A stretch of 64,000 nucleotides of DNA from Legionella spiritensis (GCF_900186965.1 NZ_LT906457.1:1080501-1144500), one strand, 5' to 3'. Counted from the first letter of the stretch, positions 1-8,647 are shown. Translations and numbers: made by a program. Notes: a model not told the origin generated them from the sequence alone.

Positions 1-152
1 TCAATGGTGCAACGATTGAGATCAACAACAAGATTGACTTCATGTCCGTTAGAAAGGTGCTGTATGACATCATCAAAAACAGGTAATGCTTGTGCGTGGA
101 GTTGATTAAAGAATAAAGCTGAAATAAATCCGTATATTAGTTTTTTCATCAT
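1..152 (-). CDS. VirK-like secreted protein (3' part outside window)
   Basis: The reverse strand opens with MMKKLIYGFISALFFNQLHA followed by QALPVFDDVIQHLSNGHEVNLVVDLNRC and runs off the window edge, so only about 50 residues are visible. A short basic N-terminus, a hydrophobic core and an A-x-A-like end form a clear Sec signal peptide. The mature start (short hydrophobic stretch, FDDV, then a V-V-D-L-x-x-C segment) resembles the VirK family, periplasmic proteins frequent in Legionella and plant-associated bacteria, whose molecular role is not settled. Two adjacent ATG codons (152 and 149) could both start it. The family call is from pattern memory of a short fragment. Confidence 0.6.
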   Translation of the reverse strand, partial: MMKKLIYGFISALFFNQLHAQALPVFDDVIQHLSNGHEVNLVVDLNRCTI

Positions 153-192
153 GAACCTCTTCCTATCCTTTGAAATTGAGCAACGCTGCATG

Positions 193-291
193 TTATTTCA
201 AAAAATCAAAGATGGCAACAACAATGGATACATTGCGTCTACACGAGGAATTTGTTGGTTGGGTGTTCGCTGCAATCCTATACAACTTCAG
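193..291 (-). pseudogene. C-terminal fragment of a RimJ-type GNAT acetyltransferase
   Basis: Read on the minus strand, this stretch gives LKLYRIAANTQPTNSS followed by a diverged tail and a stop. The first part matches the LHRIEANIQPTNSSS core of the intact GNAT gene at 19393-19908, and the two loci are also similar at base level. That segment is the acetyl-CoA-binding region of RimJ/RimL-like acetyltransferases. Nothing upstream continues the protein, so this is a decayed relic of a second copy. Confidence 0.5.
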
Positions 292-385
292 CTAAAAAAT
301 GATGTTATGACGCCCATGTATAGAAATATTTTGGCCTTTATGGTAATATTTTGCCCAACTATTTTTCTGAGCAGGTCAAAAATAA

Positions 386-2413
386 ATGATTACAACTCGG
401 TTGGCAAAAAAACTGAATGATACATTACAATATTCATCATCTTCTTTAGTGGATATTCTATTACTCATTAGATCTGTTACAACCCTTGCAACCAGTGAAA
501 AAAAGACCAGGGTCTTAACAGAGCGTAGTGCAATGGGATGGAACGCTCTGATGATGGCAATATACTATCATCCTCACGCCGTTGGACCACTTCTGCGACT
601 TATTGAAACCCTTGAAATAGAGGATCAACTCAAGATATTAAAGCAGGTGAGTGTAGACGGATGGAACGCTCTGATGATGGCGGTACGCTATCGCCCAAAC
701 GCCGTTAAACCACTTCTGCAACTTATTGAAAACTATGAAAAACGGAATCAGAAAGAGATATTGACGCAGTTTAACAAGGGTTACGAGAATGTCCTGACAC
801 TGGCGGTACGCAATTGTCCAGAGGTCATTGGACCTCTTCTGGAAAGCATAGAGACCCTTACAGAACAAGAGCAAATAATCCTGTGGATGTTGCAGACCGA
901 GGCGGGGAGATACAACCCCCTGACTCTGGCAGTATGTCATCAATCGGAAGCCGTTGGACCATTTCTGCAGAGTATTGCAAAATTTGGTGTGCAAAATCGG
1001 GTAAAAATATTGGCATGTCCTGATGAGAATGGAAATCACGCCCTGATGCTGGCAATACGTTATCATCCTGAAGTTATTAAGCCAATTCTTCAAAGTATTG
1101 CAAAACTTGGCGTGCAAGATCGAGGCAATATATTGAAGCGGGTTAATTCGGAGCCTTTGCGTTCAAACGCCCTGATGCTGGCGGTCCGCTATCATCCGGA
1201 AGCTATTAAACCATTACTGAAAAGCATTGCGATTCTTGAAAAAGATGATATTTTTCAAATATTCAACCAATTAAAAACGGATGATTGGGCTTGTATTTTA
1301 AAACAATCGGCATCACTGACTAAAGAATTATTATATTCTCTTGATTCATCTCAATTAAAATCTCTTTTTTCACAGAAAAAACTACGTTCCGATAGCCGAT
1401 TAAAAGAATATTTCAAATTTTTTAATCAGTTTCTTTTTCAGCGATATACTTTTAAAGATGTTTTAAATGCGCTCGCCGAAGATAGAAAGGTATATCGGCT
1501 CTTACCGGATCCGCTGCAAGAGCTAAAGATTATACGATCTATTGCATACGAAACTTATAACACAAGAAAAATATCATGTGATTCATTATTAATCGATAAA
1601 GGAAATTTATATTTACAAGGGATAACGGAGTTGGCCAGTTATATTAATTATCGACGATCGCAGGGCACATCTTTTTACCATGGCGGGATGTTCCGATTGC
1701 ATAATCGCAAGGCTTGCAGTGCCGAAACAAAAATAGCAGCTGCCGAAAAGGTGCTGGGAAGGTGGTTAGGAAAACATCCCGCTCCTTTTACCGAAGAGGA
1801 GCAAATTGCACTTGGCGATGGTCAATTAAAAAGGATTTGTATGAAATATAAAGATTTAAACGTGACGCCGCCATTACCTGTGCCTGAGAATCTCATGGCT
1901 ATGAAGGCTATTCCCGGCTCTACTCACCCTGAGATGGATTTTGCAAATGTTGCCTCGACAAATGATCATGCCCTGGAAAAAGTAAAGCAGTTAAGTGAAC
2001 ATCCTTATTTATCGCTTTGGAAACAACACGAACCTTCCGCTTCTTCCTTATCCGATATAATGTGGGCTGCTTCAGCCCCGCCATATGAAGGGCATGAACA
2101 ACCAGAAAAAACGGAACAAATACAATCCAGTTATGAAGAGCACCCCCTGGATACAGAGGTTATTTGTGCCGGAGAGGTGTTAAAACCAACCAAAACGGAA
2201 TCTCTCCTGCAAGCAATGGTCGCTCCTTCGCAACCTGAATGTTCGCAAATCGAATGGAATCAAAATAGTCTGGAAAATGCCGGATCTGCAAATTCTGAAA
2301 AGCCAACTGGTTACTCACTATCGCTTTTCCCGGAAATACCTGACAATGATCCGCAAATTGCCTCGAAAAAATTGGGGAACCCAGGTACTAACCGTTCTCG
2401 TGCTTATGGCTGA
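386..2413 (+). CDS. Putative Dot/Icm effector with six ankyrin-like 41-residue repeats
   Basis: The protein has 675 residues. Residues ~51-300 hold six tandem units of about 41 residues with a core like NALMLAVRYHPEAIKPLL followed by an acidic linker and an (I/L)L position. The helix-turn-helix pattern resembles ankyrin repeats, though the consensus is not canonical. A middle region (~300-440) is helical and unremarkable. Residues ~395-490 form a compact segment (LYLQGITELASYINYRR to KYKDL) that I believe recurs in other Legionella proteins but cannot check. The last 130 residues are low-complexity, Ser/Pro/Glu-rich and probably disordered, as is common where effectors carry translocation signals. 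There is no signal peptide. The start is ATG with a weak AGG ten bases upstream. The effector role is inferred from architecture only. Confidence 0.7.
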   Translation: MITTRLAKKLNDTLQYSSSSLVDILLLIRSVTTLATSEKKTRVLTERSAMGWNALMMAIYYHPHAVGPLLRLIETLEIEDQLKILKQVSVDGWNALMMAVRYRPNAVKPLLQLIENYEKRNQKEILTQFNKGYENVLTLAVRNCPEVIGPLLESIETLTEQEQIILWMLQTEAGRYNPLTLAVCHQSEAVGPFLQSIAKFGVQNRVKILACPDENGNHALMLAIRYHPEVIKPILQSIAKLGVQDRGNILKRVNSEPLRSNALMLAVRYHPEAIKPLLKSIAILEKDDIFQIFNQLKTDDWACILKQSASLTKELLYSLDSSQLKSLFSQKKLRSDSRLKEYFKFFNQFLFQRYTFKDVLNALAEDRKVYRLLPDPLQELKIIRSIAYETYNTRKISCDSLLIDKGNLYLQGITELASYINYRRSQGTSFYHGGMFRLHNRKACSAETKIAAAEKVLGRWLGKHPAPFTEEEQIALGDGQLKRICMKYKDLNVTPPLPVPENLMAMKAIPGSTHPEMDFANVASTNDHALEKVKQLSEHPYLSLWKQHEPSASSLSDIMWAASAPPYEGHEQPEKTEQIQSSYEEHPLDTEVICAGEVLKPTKTESLLQAMVAPSQPECSQIEWNQNSLENAGSANSEKPTGYSLSLFPEIPDNDPQIASKKLGNPGTNRSRAYG

Positions 2414-2417
2414 GGAT

Positions 2418-2461
2418 GTAAACCTCCCTTTCTAGTGTGACACTAAAAAGGGGGAGTTTAC
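2418..2461. terminator. Hairpin after the repeat effector
   Basis: An imperfect inverted repeat pairs GTAAACCTCCCTTTCTAGTGT with ACACTAAAAAGGGGGAGTTTAC, a stem of about 20 pairs with a few mismatches and a very short loop. It starts 5 bases after the stop codon. There is no T-run, so it may be a bidirectional or weak terminator or only a transcript-stabilising stem. Confidence 0.5.
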
Positions 2462-2499
2462 AGTACAATACAGCCATCGAGGATATAATGACCTGAATA

Positions 2500-3018
2500 A
2501 TGAATATAACCTATCGCTTTTCTTGCAAGAAGGTAACGTCATCCGAACAGCCATTAGTCATGGACTGGGTTCATAAACCCCATATCAATGAATGGCTGCA
2601 TGGGGATGGCTTAAATAATACCATTGAAGATCTGGATAATTTTGTAAAAGGAAGAGAAGCCTGGGCAGCACATTGGCTTGTCATGGACAATGATATTCCT
2701 TTTGCATACTTAATGACTTCGGATATTGAACCCTCAGACACGCACCCCAACGGTGCTGTAACACTGGATTTATTTATTGGCAATTTGGATTATCTGGGTA
2801 AAGGGCTGGCTGTGCAAATGATTCAGGAGTTTATTTTATCGCAATTCTCCAATGCAACTGAAATTATAATTGACCCGGAACAATCAAATGTGAGGGCCGT
2901 GCATGTTTATCAAAAAGACGGTTTTCAAATTTTTGATGAATTTATTGCACCCTGGCACCCCGTACCTCATTATAAGATGAGACTTTTCGTTGAAAATTTA
3001 AAAAAAGAAGATGATTGA
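2500..3018 (+). CDS. GNAT acetyltransferase, AAC(6')-like
   Basis: This 172-residue single-domain protein has the layout of aminoglycoside 6'-N-acetyltransferases and related RimJ/RimL-type enzymes. It has an N-terminal VMDWVHKPHINEWLHGDG segment like the W-x-x-x-x-H-I-x-x-W region of AAC(6'). An acetyl-CoA-binding motif GNLDYLGKGLAVQMI (~110-124) follows, and then IDPEQSNVRAVHVYQKDGF (~130-148), the usual DPxxxNxRAxxxYxKxGF end. It would transfer acetyl from acetyl-CoA to an amine, perhaps an aminoglycoside, but the substrate cannot be decided. It is followed directly by an APH-fold gene, so the two may be a small drug-modifying or metabolite-modifying operon. Confidence 0.8.
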   Translation: MNITYRFSCKKVTSSEQPLVMDWVHKPHINEWLHGDGLNNTIEDLDNFVKGREAWAAHWLVMDNDIPFAYLMTSDIEPSDTHPNGAVTLDLFIGNLDYLGKGLAVQMIQEFILSQFSNATEIIIDPEQSNVRAVHVYQKDGFQIFDEFIAPWHPVPHYKMRLFVENLKKEDD

Positions 3019-3046
3019 GACAGAAAGACTACTCATTTCAAGATGA
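3011..3046 (+). pseudogene. N-terminal fossil of another GNAT gene
   Basis: An ATG overlapping the end of the previous gene reads MIETERLLISR then stop. MIETERLLIR is the stereotyped beginning of RimJ/RimL-type acetyltransferases. The reading frame ends after 11 codons and the next gene starts 4 bases later. This suggests a GNAT gene was deleted, leaving only its first codons between two other genes. The match is short, so the call is tentative. Confidence 0.35.
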
Positions 3047-3050
3047 CATT

Positions 3051-3950
3051 ATGACAAATCAGTTAGTGAACATAAATTCAGATCTGGTAAAACAGTTAAT
3101 ACTTTCCCAATTCCCCCAGTGGAAGGATTTACCAGTTAAACCAGTAGCTTTAAGCGGATGGGACAACAGAACTTACCATTTAGGTGATGACATGCTGGTT
3201 CGCTTGCCAAGTGCTGAATCATACGCCGCTCAAGTAGATAAAGAGCAAGCCTGGCTCCCTAAACTTGCATCAAAATTGCCGCTGCAAATACCAAAACCAT
3301 TAGCGCTCGGTCAGCCGGAATTTGGCTATCCTTTTAACTGGTCGGTATATGAATGGATCGGGGGGGAAACCCTCGCTGAAGTCGCAGTTGATAAACAAAC
3401 ACTAGCCAAAGAGCTTGCTGATTTTCTTACTCATTTATATCAAATTCCGGCCATGGAAGGGCCAGCACCAGGCGCTCATAATTTTTATCGTGGTGGTTCA
3501 CTGGTAGTGTATGATGTAGAAACAAGGCAAGCGATACAGATTCTTGAGAAATCTATAGATGCAAAAACAGCACTCAGCATTTGGGAGATTGCGTTGACTG
3601 CCAGATGGCAAAATCCTCCTGTCTGGGTTCATGGCGATATTAGTCCCGGTAACCTGATTGTCAGAGATGAACATTTGCATGCGGTTATCGATTTTGGCTT
3701 ATTGTCAGTGGGTGATCCAGCCTGTGATTTGGTTATGGCCTGGAATTATTTCGGAAGTAAGGGCAGGCAAGTATTTAAGGAAGCAATGGCTTTAGACAAT
3801 AATACGTGGCGACGTGCCAGGGGATGGGCTTTGTGGAAAGCCTTAATCATTGCTTCTGGCATGAGTAAAACCAATGCGGTGGAAGCTGGTAGAAGTCATC
3901 AGATTATAGAGGATATTCTTAATGAGTATCAGCATTCGACTCACGTTTGA
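3051..3950 (+). CDS. Aminoglycoside phosphotransferase (APH)-fold kinase
   Basis: The protein has about 299 residues from the ATG at 3051 (an upstream in-frame TTG exists but overlaps the previous gene). The family's kinase core is clear: the WVHGDISPGNLIV catalytic loop (Brenner-type HGDxxxxN) near residue 198, then VIDFGLLSVGDPACDL holding the metal-binding DFG-like Asp. The N-terminal GWDNRTYHLGDDMLVRLPS segment matches the nucleotide-binding part of APH(3'')/macrolide kinase-like proteins. It would phosphorylate a small molecule with ATP or GTP. Resistance is possible, but many family members act on other metabolites. It probably forms an operon with the GNAT gene upstream. Confidence 0.85.
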   Translation: MTNQLVNINSDLVKQLILSQFPQWKDLPVKPVALSGWDNRTYHLGDDMLVRLPSAESYAAQVDKEQAWLPKLASKLPLQIPKPLALGQPEFGYPFNWSVYEWIGGETLAEVAVDKQTLAKELADFLTHLYQIPAMEGPAPGAHNFYRGGSLVVYDVETRQAIQILEKSIDAKTALSIWEIALTARWQNPPVWVHGDISPGNLIVRDEHLHAVIDFGLLSVGDPACDLVMAWNYFGSKGRQVFKEAMALDNNTWRRARGWALWKALIIASGMSKTNAVEAGRSHQIIEDILNEYQHSTHV

Positions 3951-4042
3951 ACTATTGCAGCCAACCAGGGTTGGATCCGACCCTGCTAATACAATTGATC
4001 CTGATTGCTGTTGAACTTGAATCTAGCACAGGAGGAGATTAC

Positions 4043-4099
4043 GTGTATAGATGGAAATATATGTTACATTGTTTCGTTCAATTGCCGGCGGCTGTTTAA
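4043..4099 (+). other. Micro-ORF (18 codons) behind a strong Shine-Dalgarno
   Basis: A GTG start follows GGAGGAG at 4031-4037 with normal spacing and encodes VYRWKYMLHCFVQLPAAV. Such a strong ribosome site in front of so short a frame suggests either a leader peptide or the surviving start of a deleted gene. Just upstream, around 3965-3990, a small hairpin (CAGGGT and ACCCTG) is visible. Nothing links it to a known family. Confidence 0.25.
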
Positions 4100-4200
4100 C
4101 TACGAATTTGCATAGGACAGCTATGGACGTCGGAGCAAACAATTCATAACTTTATCGCAAATTAGCAAAGTGCAATGGTATCAACAGGGAGCGTTGTTTG

Positions 4201-5415
4201 ATGAAAATATTATTTATTAATACAGGCCCATGGGGAACGGGCAGTTTTACTTTAATTAAATGTCTTGCAAAAGAGCTTGTAAAATTAGGCCATGAAGTAA
4301 AAATTTTTTTTCCTGACGCAAATGTTGAATCCATAGATAAAGAGGAATATTACAGTAATCCAGCGCTTTATTATATTTGGAATTTTCCAATCAAAACAAG
4401 CATATCGTCCATACACACTTTCCCTCTAATGATAACGGACCCTCACCCAAGAAACCCGGAGGCAATCACCTTCAAAGTACTTTCTGACAAGCAGCTTTAT
4501 ACCTATGAGCATGAATTGCATCGCCAATTGTTGCCGCTGATACATTCGTTTAAACCTGACATTATTGAATGTCATCATATTTGGTATCCCTGTTGGTTGC
4601 TTCATCAAATGGGTCTGGATTACATTGTAACAGCTCATCACAGTGATCAGATGGGTTTTCGTTATGATCCTAACGTGCAAAAAAAAGCGATTGATGCTGC
4701 GAATGGAGCTAAAAAAATCATAGCTATTTCAGAGTCCGTAAAAAAAGAAGTGATAGAGCTTTATCATGTAAATGAAAGCAAGATTGTAGTCCTTGCAAAC
4801 GGCTATGATGAAACAATTTTTAAACCAAAAGAAGTGAATCGTGAAGAAATTCTACATAAATTGGGCCTTAATATTCCCTTCAATGCACGGATTATCGATT
4901 TCGCGGGTAAACTATCACTAACAAAAGGAATCGATATCTTACTGCAAGCCAATAAATTACTCGATTCCAGTATGAATATCCATATTATTGTGATGGGTTC
5001 CGGTGAAATAAAAAATATTATAGAAGGCATGAATATAGATTCATATAGTTTGGAAAATATACATTTTGTTGGTCATCAATCTCCCGAAGGCGTTGCTGAC
5101 ATTCATCATATTTCTTATTTGAGTGTGTTGCCATCTCGCAGTGAAGGATTTGGTATTTCCTGTTTGGAAGCCATGGGCTGTGGTTTGCCTATGGTTGTAA
5201 GCCGTAGTGGGGGGCCAGAATATTTCGCAGTAGGGAAAATTATAGACAGTGAATCTGCTCAACAATTGGCTGATGGAATTATGGAGCTATTAAAAATTCC
5301 GGATATAGATTACCAAAAGCTATGCAAAAAAGCCCTGAGCGTTGCTCGAGGATATACATCACCAGCTATTACTCAACAACACTTAAAGTTATTTCGTGAA
5401 GTGTTGCTTTATTGA
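4201..5415 (+). CDS. Glycosyltransferase family 4-type (GT-B) protein
   Basis: The protein has 404 residues with the classical GT-B layout. The N-terminal MKILFINTGPWGTGSFTLIKCLAKELVKLGHEV is the acceptor-side Rossmann start. RIIDFAGKLSLTKGIDILLQA (~225-245) opens the nucleotide-sugar domain. PSRSEGFGISCLEAMGCGLPMVVS (~305-330) holds the E-x7-E motif of GT4 retaining transferases. It would move a sugar from a nucleotide-sugar donor to an unknown acceptor in the cytoplasm. I place the start at ATG 4201 because AGGGAG lies nine bases before it; a TTG one codon earlier is possible. Its last codons run into the tRNA-Phe-derived repeat at 5410-5444, so the C-terminus may have been altered by an integration event. 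Confidence 0.85.
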   Translation: MKILFINTGPWGTGSFTLIKCLAKELVKLGHEVKIFFPDANVESIDKEEYYSNPALYYIWNFPIKTSISSIHTFPLMITDPHPRNPEAITFKVLSDKQLYTYEHELHRQLLPLIHSFKPDIIECHHIWYPCWLLHQMGLDYIVTAHHSDQMGFRYDPNVQKKAIDAANGAKKIIAISESVKKEVIELYHVNESKIVVLANGYDETIFKPKEVNREEILHKLGLNIPFNARIIDFAGKLSLTKGIDILLQANKLLDSSMNIHIIVMGSGEIKNIIEGMNIDSYSLENIHFVGHQSPEGVADIHHISYLSVLPSRSEGFGISCLEAMGCGLPMVVSRSGGPEYFAVGKIIDSESAQQLADGIMELLKIPDIDYQKLCKKALSVARGYTSPAITQQHLKLFREVLLY

Positions 5416-5444
5416 TTCTTATGGTGGCCAGAGGTGGAATCGAA
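5410..5444. repeat. Partial copy of the tRNA-Phe 3' end (putative old att site)
   Basis: These 35 bases are identical to the left part of 49331-49387, covering the CCA end and T-arm of tRNA-Phe and its downstream flank, in the same orientation. The match stops abruptly after the TCGAA of the T-loop. It is best explained as the far end of an integrative element that once used the tRNA-Phe gene. Confidence 0.6.
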
Positions 5445-5640
5445 GAAGATCGCCTTGAACTCTTTAATAAAAAAATAAGAGCTATTATTGAATAAAGAAT
5501 TATTTACAGTGAACTTTTAGGTGATGTAACCAGCAATACGGTTGCAGGCATATTGGATATTTTTGCAAAAAAAATCTTTATTGTCATCTAATTAGGCATT
5601 GTGATAGTGTGTCACACTTTTTAGATGGGAGAGCAAACCT

Positions 5641-6975
5641 ATGGCCTTATTTTTTGATGCGAAAGAAAAAACATTGGAGGATAAATACGCACTGCAATGT
5701 ATTTTACAATTCACTGGATCTGAAACCTTTCGTGTGTGTCAACTGGTCAGTAAAACCTGGTATGACTTAACCGAAGATGACCCACATTGGAAAGAAAAAG
5801 GTGCTGAAAGTCGAACGGATTTCTTTGCAAGAGTAGAGAAATTATCTCCGAAACTGCAACCATTGGTTTTGTCTGAAGTGTATGATTTATCGCTGGCAGA
5901 AGATATTCAACGGCTATGGAAGTTAGATCGCCAAAAACGCCAACAAGAATTGTTAACCGCGGCGCAGGTGGGCGCGATGAATACCGACGTTCATCTCAAA
6001 CTATTGCTAAGTGATATTGGCGTACAAGCATTAAGAGAAAAACTTTTCACACCGGAGCAGACCAATGCCATTTATTTACCGGCTCGTCTTGAAGTATTAC
6101 TGAATGATTATGGCCTGGCGGCATTAAGAGAAAATCACATCACCCTGGCGCAGGTACAAGCCATATCTTGCGACAGGCATCTCAAGCATTTATTAAGTCC
6201 AATTGGTTTGGCGGCATTAAGGGAAAAGCTCATCACCGCGGAGCAAGTAATAGCCATGTCTAAAAATTTTAAGCTCAGTAATTTACTGAGTGCTAATGGC
6301 TTGCGGGCGTTAAGAGACAAGCTGATCACCCCCGAATTGGCATGCGACATGGGCGGCGGGATTTTATCGGAGATACTGAGCAATAATGGCTTGCTGGCCT
6401 TACAAGAGAAGCTTATCACGATTGAGCAGGCAAGGACTTTCTCTCCAGGCGAACTTAAAATCTTATTTAAGAATCCAGGTAGGTTAGAGGCATTAAGAGA
6501 GAAGCTTGTCACGTTAGATCAGGTAGCGGACATGCCTTCACCATATTGCCTGGAGCAATTATTGAGTGATAACAGTTTACAGGCATTAAAAGAGGGTTTT
6601 ATCACGTCCGACCAGATAGCAGCCCTAACTTTAAAAGAGCATGTAAGGCCATTACTGAGTGAGAATGGCTTGCAGGCATTAAAAGAAGGGCATATCACCT
6701 TTGAAGAGGCCATGACCATATCTGAAAGCTTTCAACTGGAAAATTTATTAAGTAATAATGGATTACAGGCATTAAGAGAGAAGCTTATCACGCTAAAACA
6801 GGCAATAGCCATGCCGGCTTACACCCAGCATCTCAATCTTTTACTGAGTGATCAAGGCATGCAGGCATTAAGAACGGGACACACTACGCCGGAGCTGGCA
6901 AGTGTTATGTCTCCAAAGCTCTTATCCGATTATATTGAAGTGGCCACCTGTTCAATCGGACCTGCTTGTTCCTAA
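5641..6975 (+). CDS. F-box protein with ten 31-residue repeats, putative effector
   Basis: The 444-residue protein begins with an F-box-like segment at ~18-52 (ALQCILQFTGSETFRVCQLVSKTWYDL, then HW). From ~102 to ~415 about ten tandem units of 31 residues follow, with consensus LLSDNGLQALREKLITxEQAxAM, each one two short helices. F-box proteins are eukaryotic adaptors that bind Skp1 in SCF ubiquitin ligases. Legionella uses such effectors to redirect host ubiquitination, with the repeats probably binding the target. No signal peptide or membrane segment is present. The start is the ATG ten bases after GGGAGAG. The effector function is inferred from domain type and genus context. Confidence 0.75.
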   Translation: MALFFDAKEKTLEDKYALQCILQFTGSETFRVCQLVSKTWYDLTEDDPHWKEKGAESRTDFFARVEKLSPKLQPLVLSEVYDLSLAEDIQRLWKLDRQKRQQELLTAAQVGAMNTDVHLKLLLSDIGVQALREKLFTPEQTNAIYLPARLEVLLNDYGLAALRENHITLAQVQAISCDRHLKHLLSPIGLAALREKLITAEQVIAMSKNFKLSNLLSANGLRALRDKLITPELACDMGGGILSEILSNNGLLALQEKLITIEQARTFSPGELKILFKNPGRLEALREKLVTLDQVADMPSPYCLEQLLSDNSLQALKEGFITSDQIAALTLKEHVRPLLSENGLQALKEGHITFEEAMTISESFQLENLLSNNGLQALREKLITLKQAIAMPAYTQHLNLLLSDQGMQALRTGHTTPELASVMSPKLLSDYIEVATCSIGPACS

Positions 6976-7122
6976 AGGATGCAGGCCAATACCATTTATA
7001 GATGTCGAGAGGGATACAGGGATGTTTCTCTTCTCCTGTTTCAGTTTCTCTGGCTCCGCTTGATGACCGGGTAACCATTTATTACACTTTACTGTCCATG
7101 AAAAATCGGCAATGGTATAACA

Positions 7123-8175
7123 TTAACCCCGCCCAATGCCCATGGTGATGATATTATCTGCGGCCATTGTCTCGCCTGTTTCATCCTGGTTTGATTTTGA
7201 CCTTCCAAACAAACCGAAACGATTTATAGCGGGTACTAAATGTTGTTGACTTTCCAGAAAGCCGACGAGAAATTCAAACGCTGGACTAATAAATTCCAAC
7301 ATATTTTCCTGGTTAGCAAAAACCGCCAGAATCGTTTGAGAAGAATGAATAAGGCCAGACACACAGCCGACTATGAAGTATATTGCCAGTTGAGCCTTGG
7401 GAACGCGCCTTAGTTCGTTTAAATTATGTGGAACCTGCTCAAGTTGATTAATATGCGGTATAGATTCGGCGAGGGCAAATCCATATTTGGCTAATCGATT
7501 TAAAAGAGGGTGCTCTATTGGTGAGGCAATCAGTCGGCCTTCAGGAATATGTAGCGCGGTCATAACACCTAGCATAACCCACCATTTAAGTGGCGGTAGT
7601 GATATTCCTGCAGCCTTCGAGACTTTATTGTTAGTTACCCTCAAACTAAAAGACTCTCGAGAGCCCATTAACGCATGGTAAGCATGAGGAAGAGATATTA
7701 CTGAAAATTTTACCAATGCTGGCAGCATCAAGGTGGTTGATAAGACAGTGGAATAAATTCCATCTTCTCCATAGAGTGCTTTTGATAAAGCAACTCCTTG
7801 AAGTATATGCGCATAAGAGCAGGCAACCAGCATCGGGCTGGTGATGCCTGCAACGGCCGCTTTACTAAAACTATAAGAAGGCGCTATGACATGTTGCTGA
7901 ACATCACCGTGCGGCGGACTGGCGGATGAGTTGGTTTCGACTTTTAGATGATCATAAACTTCCAATGCTTCGTTAGCTCCTGCCAACAGCGATAAAACAG
8001 AAAGCCAGAGTAAGGTCTCCAAGCTGCTTTCATCCATATCTTCCGTTGATGACCGAAAATATATGAGAGAAGAAATGGTTAAAACGACTGATGATAGTAT
8101 TAACGAGGCAATTTTTTTAGTAAACAAAACAATCTCTCTTTCAGCTAAAAAGTCATTATATTGCCAGTTAAACAC
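7123..8175 (-). CDS. Multi-pass membrane protein of unknown function
   Basis: The protein has 350 residues from a GTG start (no closer ATG in the N-terminal 45 residues). Hydrophobic segments are visible at ~22-40 (ASLILSSVVLTISSLIYF), ~52-67, ~108-130, ~145-165 and ~265-285. The C-terminal ~30 residues are polar. I recognise no family. It has no signal peptide and could be an inner-membrane protein or a membrane-targeted effector. It stands alone, divergent from the SLC13 transporter, with about 470 bases between them. Confidence 0.6.
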   Translation of the reverse strand: MFNWQYNDFLAEREIVLFTKKIASLILSSVVLTISSLIYFRSSTEDMDESSLETLLWLSVLSLLAGANEALEVYDHLKVETNSSASPPHGDVQQHVIAPSYSFSKAAVAGITSPMLVACSYAHILQGVALSKALYGEDGIYSTVLSTTLMLPALVKFSVISLPHAYHALMGSRESFSLRVTNNKVSKAAGISLPPLKWWVMLGVMTALHIPEGRLIASPIEHPLLNRLAKYGFALAESIPHINQLEQVPHNLNELRRVPKAQLAIYFIVGCVSGLIHSSQTILAVFANQENMLEFISPAFEFLVGFLESQQHLVPAINRFGLFGRSKSNQDETGETMAADNIITMGIGRG

Positions 8176-8201
8176 AATTTCTATTTAGTGAAAGAACGTC
8201 T

Positions 8202-8246
8202 GCATAACAGAAAACCACCGCATAATGCAGTGTTTTTCTGTTATGC
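8202..8246. repeat. Long hairpin near the GTG start of the membrane-protein gene
   Basis: GCATAACAGAAAACCAC and the reverse complement of GTGTTTTTCTGTTATGC match at 16 of 17 positions around an 11-base loop. It lies directly upstream of the gene at 7123-8175, so it would sit in the 5' leader or promoter of that gene rather than after a gene. It may be a regulatory stem or a small palindromic repeat. Confidence 0.5.
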
Positions 8247-8448
8247 GGTTAAAAAATAAGATTTTAGATTTCCATATTTTTAATCAACTCATTAAGAAAT
8301 AATCATATTCATGTGCTAATTAAAAGTCATCAAATCGGTGCAAGATGGGCAAGGATTTATAGCGGGCCTTTTGTTCAAGCACGTTGATCTCTTTTGAATA
8401 AAATGGCGTAACCTTTTGATTTTACACGGTAAAATAAAGGACGATTTT

Positions 8449-8522
8449 CATCGTCACCGCCCATAAATTGCAGTGACGATGTCTATTTTATTACCATGCT
8501 CGATATCGAGCATGATAATAAA
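8449..8522. promoter_or_regulatory. Paired hairpin and near-perfect palindrome upstream of SLC13 gene
   Basis: Two structures are adjacent in the leader of the transporter. The first is CATCGTCAC...GTGACGATG (8449-8481, 9-base stem). The second is a 36-base palindrome at 8487-8522 centred on CTCGATATCGAG, with TTTATTA/TAATAAA outer arms and only one mismatched pair. The palindrome is either a dimeric regulator operator or a terminator-like stem; the rest of 8176-8647 shows no gene. Confidence 0.45.
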
Positions 8523-8647
8523 CAGTGAATACGAAATCTTGTAACCCTCATTTTACTTTATGATTTTGTTATGTCATAACTTATTGTTGATAAATATAGA
8601 AAAATTAGTGTAGAAGATGTCTTTTTGTTGCGATAGAGGAATTTGAA

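Noticed and set aside
638..1117. 159-codon minus-strand frame opposite the repeat effector
   Set aside because: It is the mirror of the repeat array; the plus-strand frame is longer, has protein-like repeats and explains the periodicity.
5421..5495. 25-codon frame starting MVARGGIE across the tRNA-derived repeat
   Set aside because: The MVARGGIE beginning is only the translation of the tRNA-Phe 3' end; such frames are common false genes. The following codons have no ribosome site.
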